From Laccaria trichodermophora (taxonomy: Eukaryota; Basidiomycota; Agaricomycetes; Agaricales; Hydnangiaceae), in NCBI GenBank assembly GCA_018417955.1, contig JACTVC010000020.1:62001-126000 (forward strand): a stretch of 64,000 nt of DNA, in the 5' to 3' direction. Under the pieces are notes generated by a model that saw only the letters and a list, made by a program, of their open reading frames with translations, was not told where the DNA came from and did not search any database. The position numbers and the translations under genes were made by a program. Of this stretch, positions 22,491-33,926 are shown one piece after another (within the stretch, counting starts at the first letter, position 1; each line of letters begins with the position of its first letter).

Positions 22491-23466
22491 TCACATAGCG
22501 TCGAATTCGATTCCCCTATTATTAAGCCATTCATCATTCATGAAATGGTCGCGCATCCCTGTCATTAGGCATTCCCAGTCTTGCGAAAAGTAAGCTTGAT
22601 CTGCTCTTGGTAATGTCATCCACCATCCTTTCGTGGAACCTGTCCATCTAATGGGTGCTATTTGTCCTATTTCCTTGAAAAGCCTTTTTGAAAGTCGAGC
22701 TAGTAATGCGATTTCCATGATGTAGTCGATCATTGTAGTGGGGTTCCCATCCCACTGCGGTATCATGCCCATGCTGATCTTGTTATTCAATTGCCATTCA
22801 CCCTTGTTCTTTTCGTCCTCTGGACCTTTCTCCTCGGGGTTGATACTGTAACTGGGACCACCGCCCAGGGGGTCTCCTCCTGGAGGTCCTTGCCCTGAGT
22901 TTCGCGAGTGGCCTTGAAAAGGAGACAGGCCTTCATAGTTTTGTTGAGCAGGGTTCCTGGATCCTGATGGTGATCCTCCGCCTGGGGGACCATCTCCGTC
23001 AGGAGGGTTACCTCCATTTGAGCTCCTCCCACTCGTTCCCCGTCTCATGTTGCTGAAGTTATCCGTAGCATAAAAAGCTGAAGTAGATGGTTGATTCTCA
23101 TTAGGACTAGCGAAACAGGCATTCTTATTGACTTGGCTAGACTTCGAACGTGTGCCACAGGCACGACCCGATTGAACGGTGATCCATGGATTATGGAGGT
23201 CCAAGTCCTCGCCCTCTTTCCCTTCATCGCCTCCCATGTTAGAATTAAGATCTGCGAAGTGGCTAAGAGGGTGATTACGGCTTAAGGCCAAGGAAATGGA
23301 GGTAGGCAGAGGAGCGCGTCTCCGATCCCTGGAGGACACACTGCCAAAGACCAAAGGCTGACTAGGCGCAATTCTGGGTGCGGAACCTTGTGTACGACTC
23401 CATGCTCTAGGTGAGTCTGACCGATCGTCGTATTTTAACTGCAGGTAATGGGCTGGCTTCCTTTCA
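22491..23466 (-). pseudogene. Gag central part
   Basis: Minus frame with a Gly/Pro-rich linker followed by a compact gag-like segment (MIPQWDGNPTTMIDYIMEIA, then TGSTKGWWMTLP) typical of Ty3/gypsy capsid. It begins at the E5b boundary; the first ten residues read in the uninterrupted frame belong to E5b. It ends at TGA 22491-22493. Confidence 0.8.
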
Positions 23467-24615
23467 TTATGAGTCCTTACGAGTTTACGAGTAAGACTCA
23501 TTCTTTATCAACTGAGGACTTAGGCAAATTTTTCATTGATTGATTTACCTTTCATCACCGCGGGAACCTTTTCCCTTAAACAGAAAAGCAGCTATAAAAT
23601 CAGGAAAAATGGCAAGAAAAATAGCAAAAAATATGTAAAAAATCAGATTATTGCTTAGTAAGTTGGGAAGGCCGTGTTGAGGGTTCAGGGTCAATATCTA
23701 AATATAGAAACCAGCTAAAATTTGCCAGAAAATCAGAAAAAAATACCCAAAAATTAAGAGAGATCTTCTCTGTTGCCACAGTGTTGAAGGGGCTGTGTTC
23801 AGGGTTCAGGGTCCATATCTAAATATAGAACAAAGTAATAAAAATGGCTAGCAAATCAGAAACAAATGAGTAAAAAATCAAAATGATACTTTTTTGTTGC
23901 TATAAGGTATGAGAGGCTGTGTCCAGTGTTCAGGGTCCATATCCAAATATGGAAAATTAAGCCAACTATGTAAAAATATTATCATATTATGCAATGTGAC
24001 TATATCAGCAGACCAGCCTTCTTGCACTTTGAGATATTGGTCAAAAATGCATAACAATTTCCAAAAAGTGTCCAATTTTTTGAGTATTTTGTGTTTTTCT
24101 CAATGAGGAATGGTCTGCATGACATTATTTATATATATTTGTAAAGGTAAGGAAAGGGGCTACAATTTTTGTTAATGAAGCTAAGTGAGAGGCTGTGTTT
24201 CTGATACCATGGGAATTTTAACCCAAAAAGGAAAATTATCACAGATATATAGAGCATGCTATTATAGGTCACAAAATATAATTAACAAGATATATGCAAA
24301 CAGGACTGTGGGAATATTTTACTATAAACAGAAAAATAGTTATAAAATTGGGAAAAATTGCTATAAAATCAAAAAAACAAGAAAGGAAAAATAAGAATAG
24401 TACACATTGTTGCTATGATATTGATGGCTAGACTCAGGGCTCAGGGTCCATTTACAAATATAGAAGAAAACTCAGAAAATCATAAAGTGATTACATGTTA
24501 TTGCAACTGATGGGATGTCAGGAGGGTGGTCACATGGCCAATTTCCAAAATCAAATTTAGAGTCCACAGGAAGGACTCATACATGCCATGCAAAGCACTG
24601 GCCCACACCCACAAG
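23467..24615 (+). mobile_element. Helitron-like element E5b in the gag gene
   Basis: 1149 bp from TTATGAGTCC to CACAAG, followed by T. Excision joins gag codons as ...NNCPY|ERKPAHY..., in frame. It is a near-identical, oppositely oriented twin of 16356-17504. Confidence 0.93.
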
Positions 24616-24808
24616 TAAGGACAGTTGTTTACCTCTCTTCCTGATTTAACCCATTCTTCCACTAACTTATCCTTGTAGCTTCGCAGGTGCTCAGGCATCT
24701 CCCTCTGATAATCTTCCCTCAGCATATGCCTAGCCACCTCCAAACGCAGAGGTAGTTGACCGTATATCCGAGAGAGTTGAGTTATACAAAAGGTTGGTCA
24801 ACGCATTG
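24616..24808 (-). pseudogene. Gag segment between two insertions
   Basis: 193 bp of gag sequence (EVARHMLREDYQREMPEHLR on the minus strand) lies between E5b and the composite E6/E7. The open frame coming from the 5' side (FGQFNNALTNLL) and the one going on (LSRIYGQLPLRLEVARH) are offset, so a frameshift or intron lies near 24760. Confidence 0.75.
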
Positions 24809-26850
24809 TTATGAGTCCTTACGAGTTTACGAGTAAGACTCATTCTTTATCAACTGAGGACTTAGGCAAAATTTTCATTCATTCATTGATTGATTCATTG
24901 ATTTACCTTTCATCACCGCGGGAACTTTTTCCCTTAAACAAAAAAGCAGCCATAAAATTGGGGGAAATAACTAGAAAATTGGGAAAAAATATGTAAAAAT
25001 CAGAATATTGATCAGTAAGTTGGGGAGGCTGTGTTCAGGGTCAATATCTAAATATAGAAATGAGGTAAAAACTCCCAGAAAATGAGAAAAAATACCCAAA
25101 AATAAAAGTGATATTCTTTGTTGCCATGGTGTTGAAGGGGCTGTGTTCAGGGTCCATATCTAAAAATAGAGACAGCACAAAAAAGCACTTGGAGCAAATA
25201 GCTGGACATTAAAGAAAACATAAAGAAACTTGTAGACAACATTTTCTGGCTATATTTGGGCAGATTGCCATATTTGGAAGTGTACACTGGACCCTGAACA
25301 CAGCCTCTACAATAGTATAGCAACATTAAAGACCAGAAATGTGATTATATCATCTGACTAGCCTTCTTTCTTATGCAGATATTGGTCAAAATACATGACT
25401 ATTTTCAAAAAGTGTCCAATTTTTTCAGTATTTTGTGTTTTTCTCAATAAGGAATGATCTGTGTGACATTATTTATATATATTTGTAAAGCTAAGCAAAG
25501 GGGCTACAATTCTTGTTAATAAAGCTAAGTGAGAGGCTGTGTTTCTGGTACTGTGGGAAATTTGACCTAAAAAGGAAATTAGTGACAGTTTTATAGAGCA
25601 TGCTGTTATATTTCTCAATGTGGTCACAAAATGTGACTAGCTATCTTCTTTCCTGAGATATATGCAAAGACACCTATTTATTCATGTTTTTTTATGCTTT
25701 TCTCAATAAAAAAGTCATCTGGTTATATGATTTTATGAGTCCTTACAAGTTTACGAGTAAGACTCATTCTTTATCAACTGAGAACTTAGGCAAATTTTTC
25801 ATTGATTCATTGATTGATTGATTGATTTACCTTTCATCACCGCGGGAACCTTTTCTCTTAAGCAGAAAAGCAGCCATAAAATCAGCAAAAATGGCAAATA
25901 AAATGGCAAAAAATGTGTAGAAAATCAACATATTGCTTAGTAAGTTGGAGATGCTGTGTTCAGGGTTCAGGGTCAATATCTAAATATAGAAACCAGCTAA
26001 AAGTTGCTAGAAAATCACAAAAAAATAGTCAAAAATTAAGATGGATCTTCTCTGTTGCCATGGTGTTGAAGGGGCTGTGTTCAGGGTTTAGGGTTCATAT
26101 CTAAATATAGAACAATGTAAGAAAAATAGCTAGCAAATCAGAAAAAAATGAGTAAAAAAATAACAATGATACTTTTTCTGTTGCCATGATGTAGAGGGGC
26201 TGTGTCCAGTGTTCAGGATCCATATTTAAATATGGAAAATTAAGATAATTATGTAAAAATATTATTATATTATGCAATATGACTATATCATCAGACCAGC
26301 CTTCTTGCTGTTTGAGATATTGGTCAAAAATGCATGACAATTTCCAAAAAGTGTCCAATTTTTTCAGTATTTTGTGTTTTTCTCAATGAGGAATGGTCTG
26401 CATGACATTATTTATACATATTTGTAAAGGTAAGGAAAGGGGCTACAATTTTTGTTAATGGAGCTAAGTGAGAGGCTGTGTTTCTGCTACTGTGGGAATT
26501 TTAACCCAAAAAGGAAATTTACCACAGATATATAGAGCATACTATTATAGGTCACAAAATATAACTAACCATCTTCTTTCTTGAGATATATGCAAACAGG
26601 ACTGTGGGAATATTTTACTATAAACAGAAAAATAGTTATAAAATTCGAAAAAATTGCTATAAAATCAACAAAAAAAAAAAAATAAGAATAGTAGACATTG
26701 CTGCTAAAATATTGATGGCTAGGCTCAGGGCTCAGGGTCCATTTGCAAATATAGAACAAAACTCAGAAAATCATAAAATGATTACATAAATTCAGAGTCC
26801 ATAGGAAGGACTCATACATGCCATGCAAAGCACTGGCCCACACCCACAAG
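24809..26850 (+). mobile_element. Composite Helitron-like insertion (E6 + E7)
   Basis: 5' ends occur at 24809 and 25733, with one 3' end at 26850. E6 (24809-25732) is the 5' part of a long-form element and is cut off at ATATGATT. E7 (25733-26850) is a complete short-form copy in the same orientation. Removing 24809-26850 restores the host minus frame as IFGQF|NNALTNLL. The host was therefore hit once, by a pre-formed composite. Confidence 0.85.
25733..26850 (+). mobile_element. Helitron-like element E7 (inner part of composite)
   Basis: Complete copy, 1118 bp, with TTATGAGTCC at 25733 and the 3' hairpin plus CACAAG at 26850. No genes. Confidence 0.88.
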
Positions 26851-27770
26851 TTGAACTGTCCGAAGATAGTGCGTATGGTATTGAGGTCCTGTCGTATGTG
26901 GTTCACGGCGCCCTTGCATCAGATTTGCAGTGTGTAGAAACTGAGCTGGATGTGGTCTGCATCCTCCCCCATGGCTAGTTGCTTGAGGATGACAAAACCC
27001 TTGTCAATGCTGAAAGAGCGACGCACCGACCTATCCAGTAATTGATCTACCATAGAGATGATCTGTGTGATTCCAAGGGTAACTTCATAGGTGTGCATCA
27101 GAATCTTGTAGTGTAGGGCGTAATACGATCTCCCATTCTCAGGTATCAATTCTATATTACTATGTGCTAGATTCGTCACACATAGCACCTGCGCGTAGTC
27201 CTCCAGGTTTTGCCATACTAAGTTCTGGTGCGGCACTGACCAATGTATGAGTATGTCACGGAAGGGCATAGTTTGCGTAGGAGTTAGCCCTTGCAGGACT
27301 CCTTCCTCAGCACCAAATTCCTGTAGAGGGTCTGCATCCTCTGCAGGATCCCATGCGTGATGACATCGGACAATCGACTCAGTCAGAGTTTCTTCGTACA
27401 CAGGGGCCATCTTCAGATGAGGTGCGTGCGCAAACAAGTGGGGCTCCTTGTCTTTACCCTTTCTACTCCTATGGATAATATCTCGTATGGCTTCCGTTGG
27501 AGTCGATTCAGAGATGGAAGAGGGAGCCGTGGGGTCTTGTAGTTGAGATCCCTTTCCAGAGGGGCTAGGACTTCCTTCCACTGTCTGTAAGGTTCTGTTC
27601 GACTCTTCTTCGACCTGGTGGATCGAAGAGGATCCTCCAGTGCAAGAACCTCTTTTCCTTGGAGGTGAGTTGGTAGAAGGAGGATTGGAAGCCGATCGAG
27701 AGGATCGAGGGACTGGTTGACCGGCTTGTCCTGGTCCCGTAAGAGCAGATTTACGATTAGAACCAGACAT
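26851..27770 (-). pseudogene. Gag N-terminus
   Basis: The frame starts at 27770 (MSGSNRKSALTG). Residues 1-90 are Ser/Pro/Gly-rich; residues 110-283 form an ordered domain (WSVPHQNLVWQNLEDYAQVL and SMVDQLLDRSVRR). A TGA at 26919-26921 interrupts it, after which the same frame goes on as CKGAVNHIRQDLNTIRTIFG into the composite insertion. Confidence 0.75.
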
Positions 27771-28279
27771 TTGTCGATCAGAGCAAGGAAATAGTGAGGG
27801 GAAAGCTGAGGGTTAGCCAACTTGTACCACATGTAGCTTCCATGCTCTTTTAACATGCTGGGGCATAGCTTCCGGTGAAGCAGTAGACTGAATTTGCTCA
27901 AGTTTGCTCTATCGATGAAAATCGACGATCGATATGAACGGATGACAGGAAACAGGAGATAGAGGGTTCAGGACTATCGATATAATTCATACAGCTGCCT
28001 CTACAGACCATTGGCCGTGTAATCGCGATATCCGGTAGTCTGTAGATTAGGCTGCTACTCCTTATACGCGAAACTCTTCCAAGATTCATCCTAACTGCGT
28101 GGGCGCAAGTATGGCTTCGTCTCGTTAGAGCTGTGCCTTGCTCACCCTTCAGTTGATAAGAATCTAACTAGCTGCGAAAGCGCAGGCTTATGCTAAATTG
28201 CTCATCCTTTCAGGCGGCTAGGATGGTCCCTACGCCGAGCTAGTACACTTCCTCGATCGCGTAGGTGCATATTCGAATC
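27771..28279. other. Upstream of gag; no LTR recognised
   Basis: The chromovirus 5' LTR and primer site should lie here, but no match to the region left of 15799 was found by eye. Short related segments recur (CTGCGTGGGCGCAAGTATGG, CTGCGAAAGCGCAGGCTTATG, TCGCGTAGGTGCATATTCG). Confidence 0.4.
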
Positions 28280-29768
28280 CACTAGTGGCTACCACTTTTA
28301 TGATAAAAACCAGGCAGTTGCCTGCAGGCGAATGTGTATAATGCTTAGAGGTTCAATGAAATGTCTCATTGTTGTGTCTATGTATTTCTTTCATTAGATT
28401 GCCTGTCTTTCTCTCATAAGTCATAGGCAGAGCATTTCATTCAATTGTCTGGCTATTTCATAGGGCGCTTTCAATGGATATTTCATACCTATCCCTGGGA
28501 TATTTCAATGCAATTTTCATATGAATACCTAGGGGATTTCAATGGATATTTCATCCTTATCCCTGGGATATTTCAATAGATATTTCATTCTGATCCCTAG
28601 GATATCTCAATGGATATTTCATGTTCATCCCTGGGATATTTGATTGGATATTTCATTGAGATTTTCATATGAATGAATACCTAGAACATTTCATTGGATA
28701 TTTCATTCTCATCCCTGGGATATTTCATTGCGATTTTCATATGAATACCTAGGATATTTCAATGGATATTTCATTCTGATCCCTGGGATATTTCTGTTGG
28801 GCACTGTTTTCAGGGTCCAGTGTGCACTTCCAAATAAAGAAATGGGCACTTTTCCAAATGAAAAATAGCAATAAAATAGGGGAAATTTCAGAAGAAAATA
28901 GGGGGTGGTGCTCACTGTTGGTGACAATGTTGGGGGTTGTTTTCAGGGTCCAGGGCACATTTCCAAATATGGTAATATAGCCAAGAATAGCCAAAAAATA
29001 GCCAAAAAATCAGAAAAAGATGGCAGGGTGGTGCTCACTGTTGATGATGACATCAGGGTTGTTTTCAGGGTCCACAGCACATTTCCTAATATATCCAAAA
29101 ATAGCCAGAAAATAGCAGAAAAATTGGAAGAACATATGAATGGTGTACAGAACAACAGGCACTGCCTTCAGGGTTCATCCCAAAAGGGAAATATCACCTG
29201 GTTTGACTAAAAAGTGAAGAAAACCAAGACAAGAATGATTTTGCCTATCAGGGTCCATGTAATGGGATGTTGGGATGATGGTCACATGACCAATTACCAA
29301 AAATGGTCAAAAAACGAAAGTTGTAGCCCTACACTGTAGCTTCCCAAATCTGTTTGATTTATGTTCTGAAGTGCTCCCAATGTGGAGATATGAGGTAAAG
29401 GAATTTCAAAAGTATCATGTTTTTTTTTTGTTTTTTGTGTTTTTCTCCATGAAAACAAAACCAAATAACATGATTTCAGTATATTTAGAAAGCTAAAAGA
29501 AAGGGCTACAATTACTGTATCATGGGAAAAATGACCAAAAAGGAAGGTGCATGCCCTACTATAAGAGTCAGATATAGACTACAAAAAAGTTGGACTTAGA
29601 CAGTTGACTGATACACCATAAAAGACTACAAAAGTTGAACTTTGAGTACAACGCTTGCTGATAGACTACAAAAAAGTCAGACTTAGACTACAAAGCTAGG
29701 GTTAGGGTCAAAAGGTTATCTTGACTACAAAGTATGTAGTGTCTGCTTTTTGTCATTACAAAAGTTTG
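28280..29768 (+). repeat. Repeat D, left copy
   Basis: 1.49 kb nearly identical to 36659-38148 (one A/G difference noticed, 29409-29412 versus 37788-37791). It holds a run of GGATATTTCATTCTGATCCC-like units (28440-28800), then GTTTTCAGGGTCCAGGGCAC modules like those in C elements, and ends in CTACAAAA/TTTGTAGT repeats. The small frames are repeat by-products. Element C is inserted at its right edge. Confidence 0.85.
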
Positions 29769-30140
29769 TTACGAGTCCTCTGAGTTTACGAAGAGACTCG
29801 TTTATTCCCCAGGATCTCGAGACATTTTTCAGCGCGGTAACGCTGAAATTTGACTTTCTCCCACGAAAGTGATTTCTTCCCACGATCAGCTGCCTGCTCA
29901 GCATTGACGACTTTGCCAGTCTACTCTACTATTTCTTAGTTATCACTTGCTTTTTACGAGTCCTCTGAGTTTACGAAGAGACTCATTTATTACCCAGAAT
30001 ATCGAGACTTTTTTCAGCGCGGTAACGCTGAAATTTGACTTTCTCCTACGAAAGTGATTTCTTCCCACGATGAGCTGCCTGCTTAGCATTGACGGCTTTG
30101 CTAGTTTTCTTTACTATTCCTTACCTATCACTTGCTTTTA
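29769..30140 (+). repeat. Tandemly doubled 5' end of element C (185-bp period)
   Basis: TTACGAGTCCTCTGAGTTTA occurs at 29769 and again at 29954. Both are followed by AGCGCGGTAACGCTG, itself a small hairpin. The right C copy has the same doubling with the same 185-bp spacing. Confidence 0.9.
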
Positions 30141-30289
30141 GTCCTATACAAGTTGTCATTAATGTAGGTGGTAGCTGAGGTACTGCCCTATTTGACTGTC
30201 AGACTCTAACATATGAATATATTGCCTCTATTTCACATTTATGTAACAATAGTTCTTTATATTGAAGATATAATGATTAAGGACATGAC

Positions 30290-31470
30290 AATTTTTGTGG
30301 CATATTTTTAGGAAGTGTGTGGGTATCTGAACAAGCCCTCGATCACAGAAAATGGGGCATATTGAGGCCCTGGGGAGTTGTGAGCATATGGGCAAAAAAG
30401 CGAAAATACACACTGACCTAGCTCCACGAGACCTCAACCGTTTTGTAAGCGGTTTTGGGGAGCGTCTTCACGGAGTGTGGGGGTATCCAAACGAACCCTC
30501 GACCATGGAAAATGAAGCAGATTGAGGCCCTGGGGAGTTTTGAGCAGATAGGCAAAAAAGCGAAAATACACACTGACCTAGCTCCACGAGACCTCAACCG
30601 TTTTATAAGCGGTTTTGGGGAGCGTCTTCACGGAGTGTGGGGGTAACCGAACGAGTGCTTGATCACAAAAATCGAAGCAGATTGAGGTCCTGGGAAGTTG
30701 TCAGCACAAGGGGAAAAGGAGCGAAAAGACAAACTTACCTAGCTCCATGAGACCTCAACCGTTTGGTACGCGGCTTTCGGGAGCGTCTTCACGGAGTGTA
30801 GGGGTATCTGATTGAGTCCTCGATCGTAGAAATTGAAGCAGATTGAGGTCCTGGGGAGTTGTGAGCATAAGGGCAAAAGAGCGAAAATGGAAACTGACCT
30901 AGCTCCACAAGACCTTAACCGTTTTTGTAAGCAGTTTTTGGGAGCGTCTCAGCGGAGTGTAGGGGTATCCGAACGAGTCCTTGATCACAAAAATCGGCGC
31001 AGATTGAGGTTCTGGGGAGTTGTGAGCACAAGGGCAAAAAAGCGATAATAGAAACTACCTAGCTCCACGAGACCTCAACCGTTTTGTAAGCGGTTTGGGG
31101 GAGCGTCTTAGCGGAGTGTACGGGTATCCGAACAAGTCCTTCATCACAAAAATCGATACAGATTGAGGTCCTGGGGAGTTGTGAGCATAAGGGCAAAAAA
31201 GTGATAATAGAAACTGACCTCGCTCGACGAGACCTTAACCGTTTTGTAAGCGGTTTTTGGGAGCGTCTTAGCGGAGTGTAGGGGTATCCGAACGAGTCAT
31301 TGATCACAAAAACCGACGCAGATTGAGGTTCTGGGGAGTTGTGAGCATAAGGGCAAAAAAGCGCAAATGGAAACTGACCTAGCTCCCCGCAACCTCAACC
31401 GTTTTGTAAACGGTTTTTGGGAGCATCTTCACAGAGTGTGGGGCTATCCAAACGAGCTCAAGATCATGAA
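30290..31470 (+). repeat. 160-bp tandem array in element C
   Basis: ACCTCAACCG (or ACCTTAACCG) recurs at 30431, 30591, 30752, 30912, 31072, 31232 and 31392. Each unit has a small hairpin AACCG..CGGTT and GGGGAGTTGTGAGCA. Frames across the array are not conserved between units. Confidence 0.92.
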
Positions 31471-31499
31471 AATCGAAGCCGCGTTGACAGAGAACTTTC

Positions 31500-31915
31500 A
31501 TTGTGTTTGGACTAGCCAAGACGGCAATGTACCATTCCACCAACAAACTACACACAGCCACATGAGCAAGAGTCAAGACACGCATTACAAGTTGACCAGA
31601 TCCCCACCCAAATGAAATATTGCTGTGAGATGAATATGGTAGACATGTGGCACTCGAATTGTTTGGACTGGCCAAGACAATGACAAGCATGCAAAGGAAA
31701 CAGACAAGATGTGGTAGATAGATACATTGCACAAATCGTTTGGACTGGCCAAGACAAGAAAGAGTGCAAGACAGCAAAGTGTACAGCACACCACCTGCTT
31801 TGGATGTGGCATTATGTGTGTTGCATTTGGATTAACCAAGACGACAACAACACAATGGATGTGGCATCACAGAATGCTCTGTGTCACGTTTGGATTGACC
31901 AAGACGATGACAACA
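31500..31915 (+). repeat. Cluster of TTTGGACTGGCCAAGAC motifs
   Basis: Five copies, near 31507, 31665, 31739, 31827 and 31889, in otherwise dissimilar sequence. The core TTGG-N5-CCAA is palindromic. The right C copy carries more. Confidence 0.8.
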
Positions 31916-31952
31916 GGGTTTGTACTTAGCAAGCAGAAGTTGACGTTGAGTC

Positions 31953-32050
31953 TTCGGAAGCATCCGAAAATGACGTACTTCCCTTGCGGGCTACCTTTGA
32001 TTTTGAAGGTAACCCGCAAGGGAAGTACGTCATTTTCGGAGATTTCCGAT
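31953..32050. repeat. Long hairpin H in element C, left
   Basis: An inverted repeat with arms of about 35 bp around TTTGATTTTG; arms contain TGACGTACTTCCCTTGCGGG. Two relatives lie in the right C copy (41136-41229, 41977-42070). Confidence 0.92.
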
Positions 32051-32119
32051 GCTTACAAATCCAGCCTATACATTATATTACCTGTAAAGGGCTTGCTGCT
32101 TGCGACAATGAACTTAGGG

Positions 32120-33680
32120 TGTTGCTCACTGTTGGTGGCGACGTCGGGGGTCGTTTTCAGGGTCCAGGGCGCATTTCTAAATAAGGAAATGTGCGCATTT
32201 TCAGATGTAAAATAGAAATAAAATAGCAGAAAAATCACAAAAATCACAAAAAATTGAGGGTAGTCTGGTAATGATGTTGGAGTTTGTTTTCAGGGTTCAG
32301 GGCACATTTCTAAATAAGGAAATGTGCGCATTTCCAGATGTAAAACAGCAATAAAATAGCAGAAAAATCACAAAAATCACAAAAAATTGAGGGTAGTCTG
32401 GTAATGATGTTGGAGTTTGTTTTCAGGGTTCAGGGCACATTTCTAAATAAGGAAATGTGTGCATTTTCAGATGTAAAATAGCAATAAAATAGCAGAAAAA
32501 TCAGAAAAAAATTGAGGGTGCTGCTTACTGCTGGTAATGATGTTGGAGGTTGTTTTCAGGGTCCAGGGTATATTTCCAAATATGGTAATATAGCCAACAA
32601 TAGCCAGAAAATCAGAAAAAAAAATGGAGGATAGTGGTGATAACCTTGGGTAATGTTGTCAAGGTTCAGAGGCTATTCTCATCATGGTAATATAACCAGA
32701 GATAGCTAGAGTAGAAAATAGCCAGAAAATCAGAAAGAAATGAGGGATGGTGCTTATTGCCAGTGATAACCTTGGGTAACATTGTCAGAGTCCAGAGTCT
32801 AGTTCCAAATAGAGTAATATAGACCCAAAAATAGCCAGAAAATAGCTAGAAAATCAGAAAAAAATGGGGGATGGTGCCCACTGCAGTGATAACATTGGGT
32901 AATCTTGTCAGGGTCTAGTTCTATATATGGTAATATATCCAAAAAAAAGCCAGAAAACTGTTATAAAATCAGAAAGAAATGGAGGATGGTGCTTAGATAT
33001 CATTGGGTAACATTGTCAGGGTCCAGAGTCTAGTTCCAAATATGGTAATATAACAAAGAATAGCCAGAAAATGGGCAAAAAATCAGAAAAAAATGGTGGA
33101 TGGTGCTCATTGCTGCAATAATGTTTGGTAATGTTGTCAGGGTCAAGGGTCCAGCTCCAAATATGGTAATAGATCCAAAAATTGCTGGAATATAGTGGAA
33201 AAATTGAAAAAAAAAGAAAGTTTGAATGGTATGTAGAATGTCAGGCACTACCTTCAGAGTCCATACCAAAAAAGAAAATATCATCTACTTTGACCAAAAA
33301 CTGGAGAAAACCAAGCAAATAATAACTTTGTCTATTACAGCCTATTGGTAATGGGATGATGGGATGATTGTCACATGATCAGTTACCAAAAATAGTCAAC
33401 AAATGGAAGTTGTAGCCCTACACTGAAAGTGCTCCTGTTGTAGAGATAATCTAACTTTGTAGTCTATGTCTGACATCTGCAGTCTTTTATTGTATATTAG
33501 TCAACTTTGTAGTATAAGTTTGCTAAAGTGTTCAGGGTATAGAGCAGACATCCAAATATGGTAATCCATTAAAAATAGTCATAAAATCTGTGAAAATTGA
33601 AGGATGGTGCTTATTGTTAGTAATGATGTTGGGTAACAGTTTCAGGCTCTAGGGTAGATTTCCAAATATGGTAATCTACC
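32120..33680 (+). repeat. Degenerate ~115-bp CAGGGTCCA module array
   Basis: About eleven units, each with TTCAGGGTCCAGGG, then ATTTCCAAATATGGTAATAT, a run of AGCCAGAAAATCAGAAAAA and GGTGGTGCTTACTG. Spacing is roughly 105-135 bp, with a gap at 33180-33520 that holds a tail block shared with repeat D. Confidence 0.8.
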
Positions 33681-33926
33681 TGCATATAATGAGAAAATAA
33701 GAAAAAAATAAGAAAAACATAGAAATGTTTTTTATTGATGGTGATGATGCTGGGGTAATTTGTTTAGAATCCAGAAGAAGACTTATATAGGAAGATTTAC
33801 TGGTTTGTGATAAAAATGTACCCAGAAAGACAGAAAAAAGGAGAAAAAGTAGAAATTGGTTTCTATTGCCTTTGCAAAAAAAGGAGGACTCGTTTCTGCC
33901 ATGCTTGCAATGGCCTCTAACACAAG

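Larger units (their letters stand above)
15799..27770 (-). mobile_element. Chromovirus (Ty3/gypsy) relic with three insertions
   Basis: Read on the minus strand from 27770 to 15799, the order is gag, zinc knuckle, aspartic protease, reverse transcriptase, RNase H, integrase and chromodomain. This is the Ty3/gypsy chromovirus order. Three Helitron-like insertions lie inside (16356-17504, 23467-24615, 24809-26850). The reading frame is broken by seven TGA codons and at least two frameshifts, so the element is dead. LTRs were not identified at either end. Confidence 0.9.
29769..33926 (+). mobile_element. Helitron-like element C, left copy (4158 bp)
   Basis: It starts TTACGAGTCC and ends CTAACACAAG at 33926, followed by T. 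The 5' hairpin is ACGAGTC/GACTCGT; the 3' region has GAGGACTCGT, an inverted copy of the 5' terminus, then hairpin GCCATGC-TT-GCAATGGC. Interior: doubled 5' end, 160-bp tandem array, CCAA/TTGG motif cluster, a long hairpin and about eleven degenerate CAGGGTCCA modules. No transposase genes. It is the inverted counterpart of 39256-44316. Confidence 0.88.

Noticed and set aside
15799..27770. TGA codons as programmed readthrough
   Set aside because: In the second copy two TGA positions correspond to Arg in the first, many stops lie within single domains, and frameshifts are also present; decay is simpler.
29690..29715. GGGTTAGGGTC as telomere repeat
   Set aside because: Only one or two units occur, inside repeat D, with no array.
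30290..31470. 160-bp array as a CRISPR
   Set aside because: The whole 160-bp unit is repeated, with no unique spacers; the context is eukaryotic transposon DNA.
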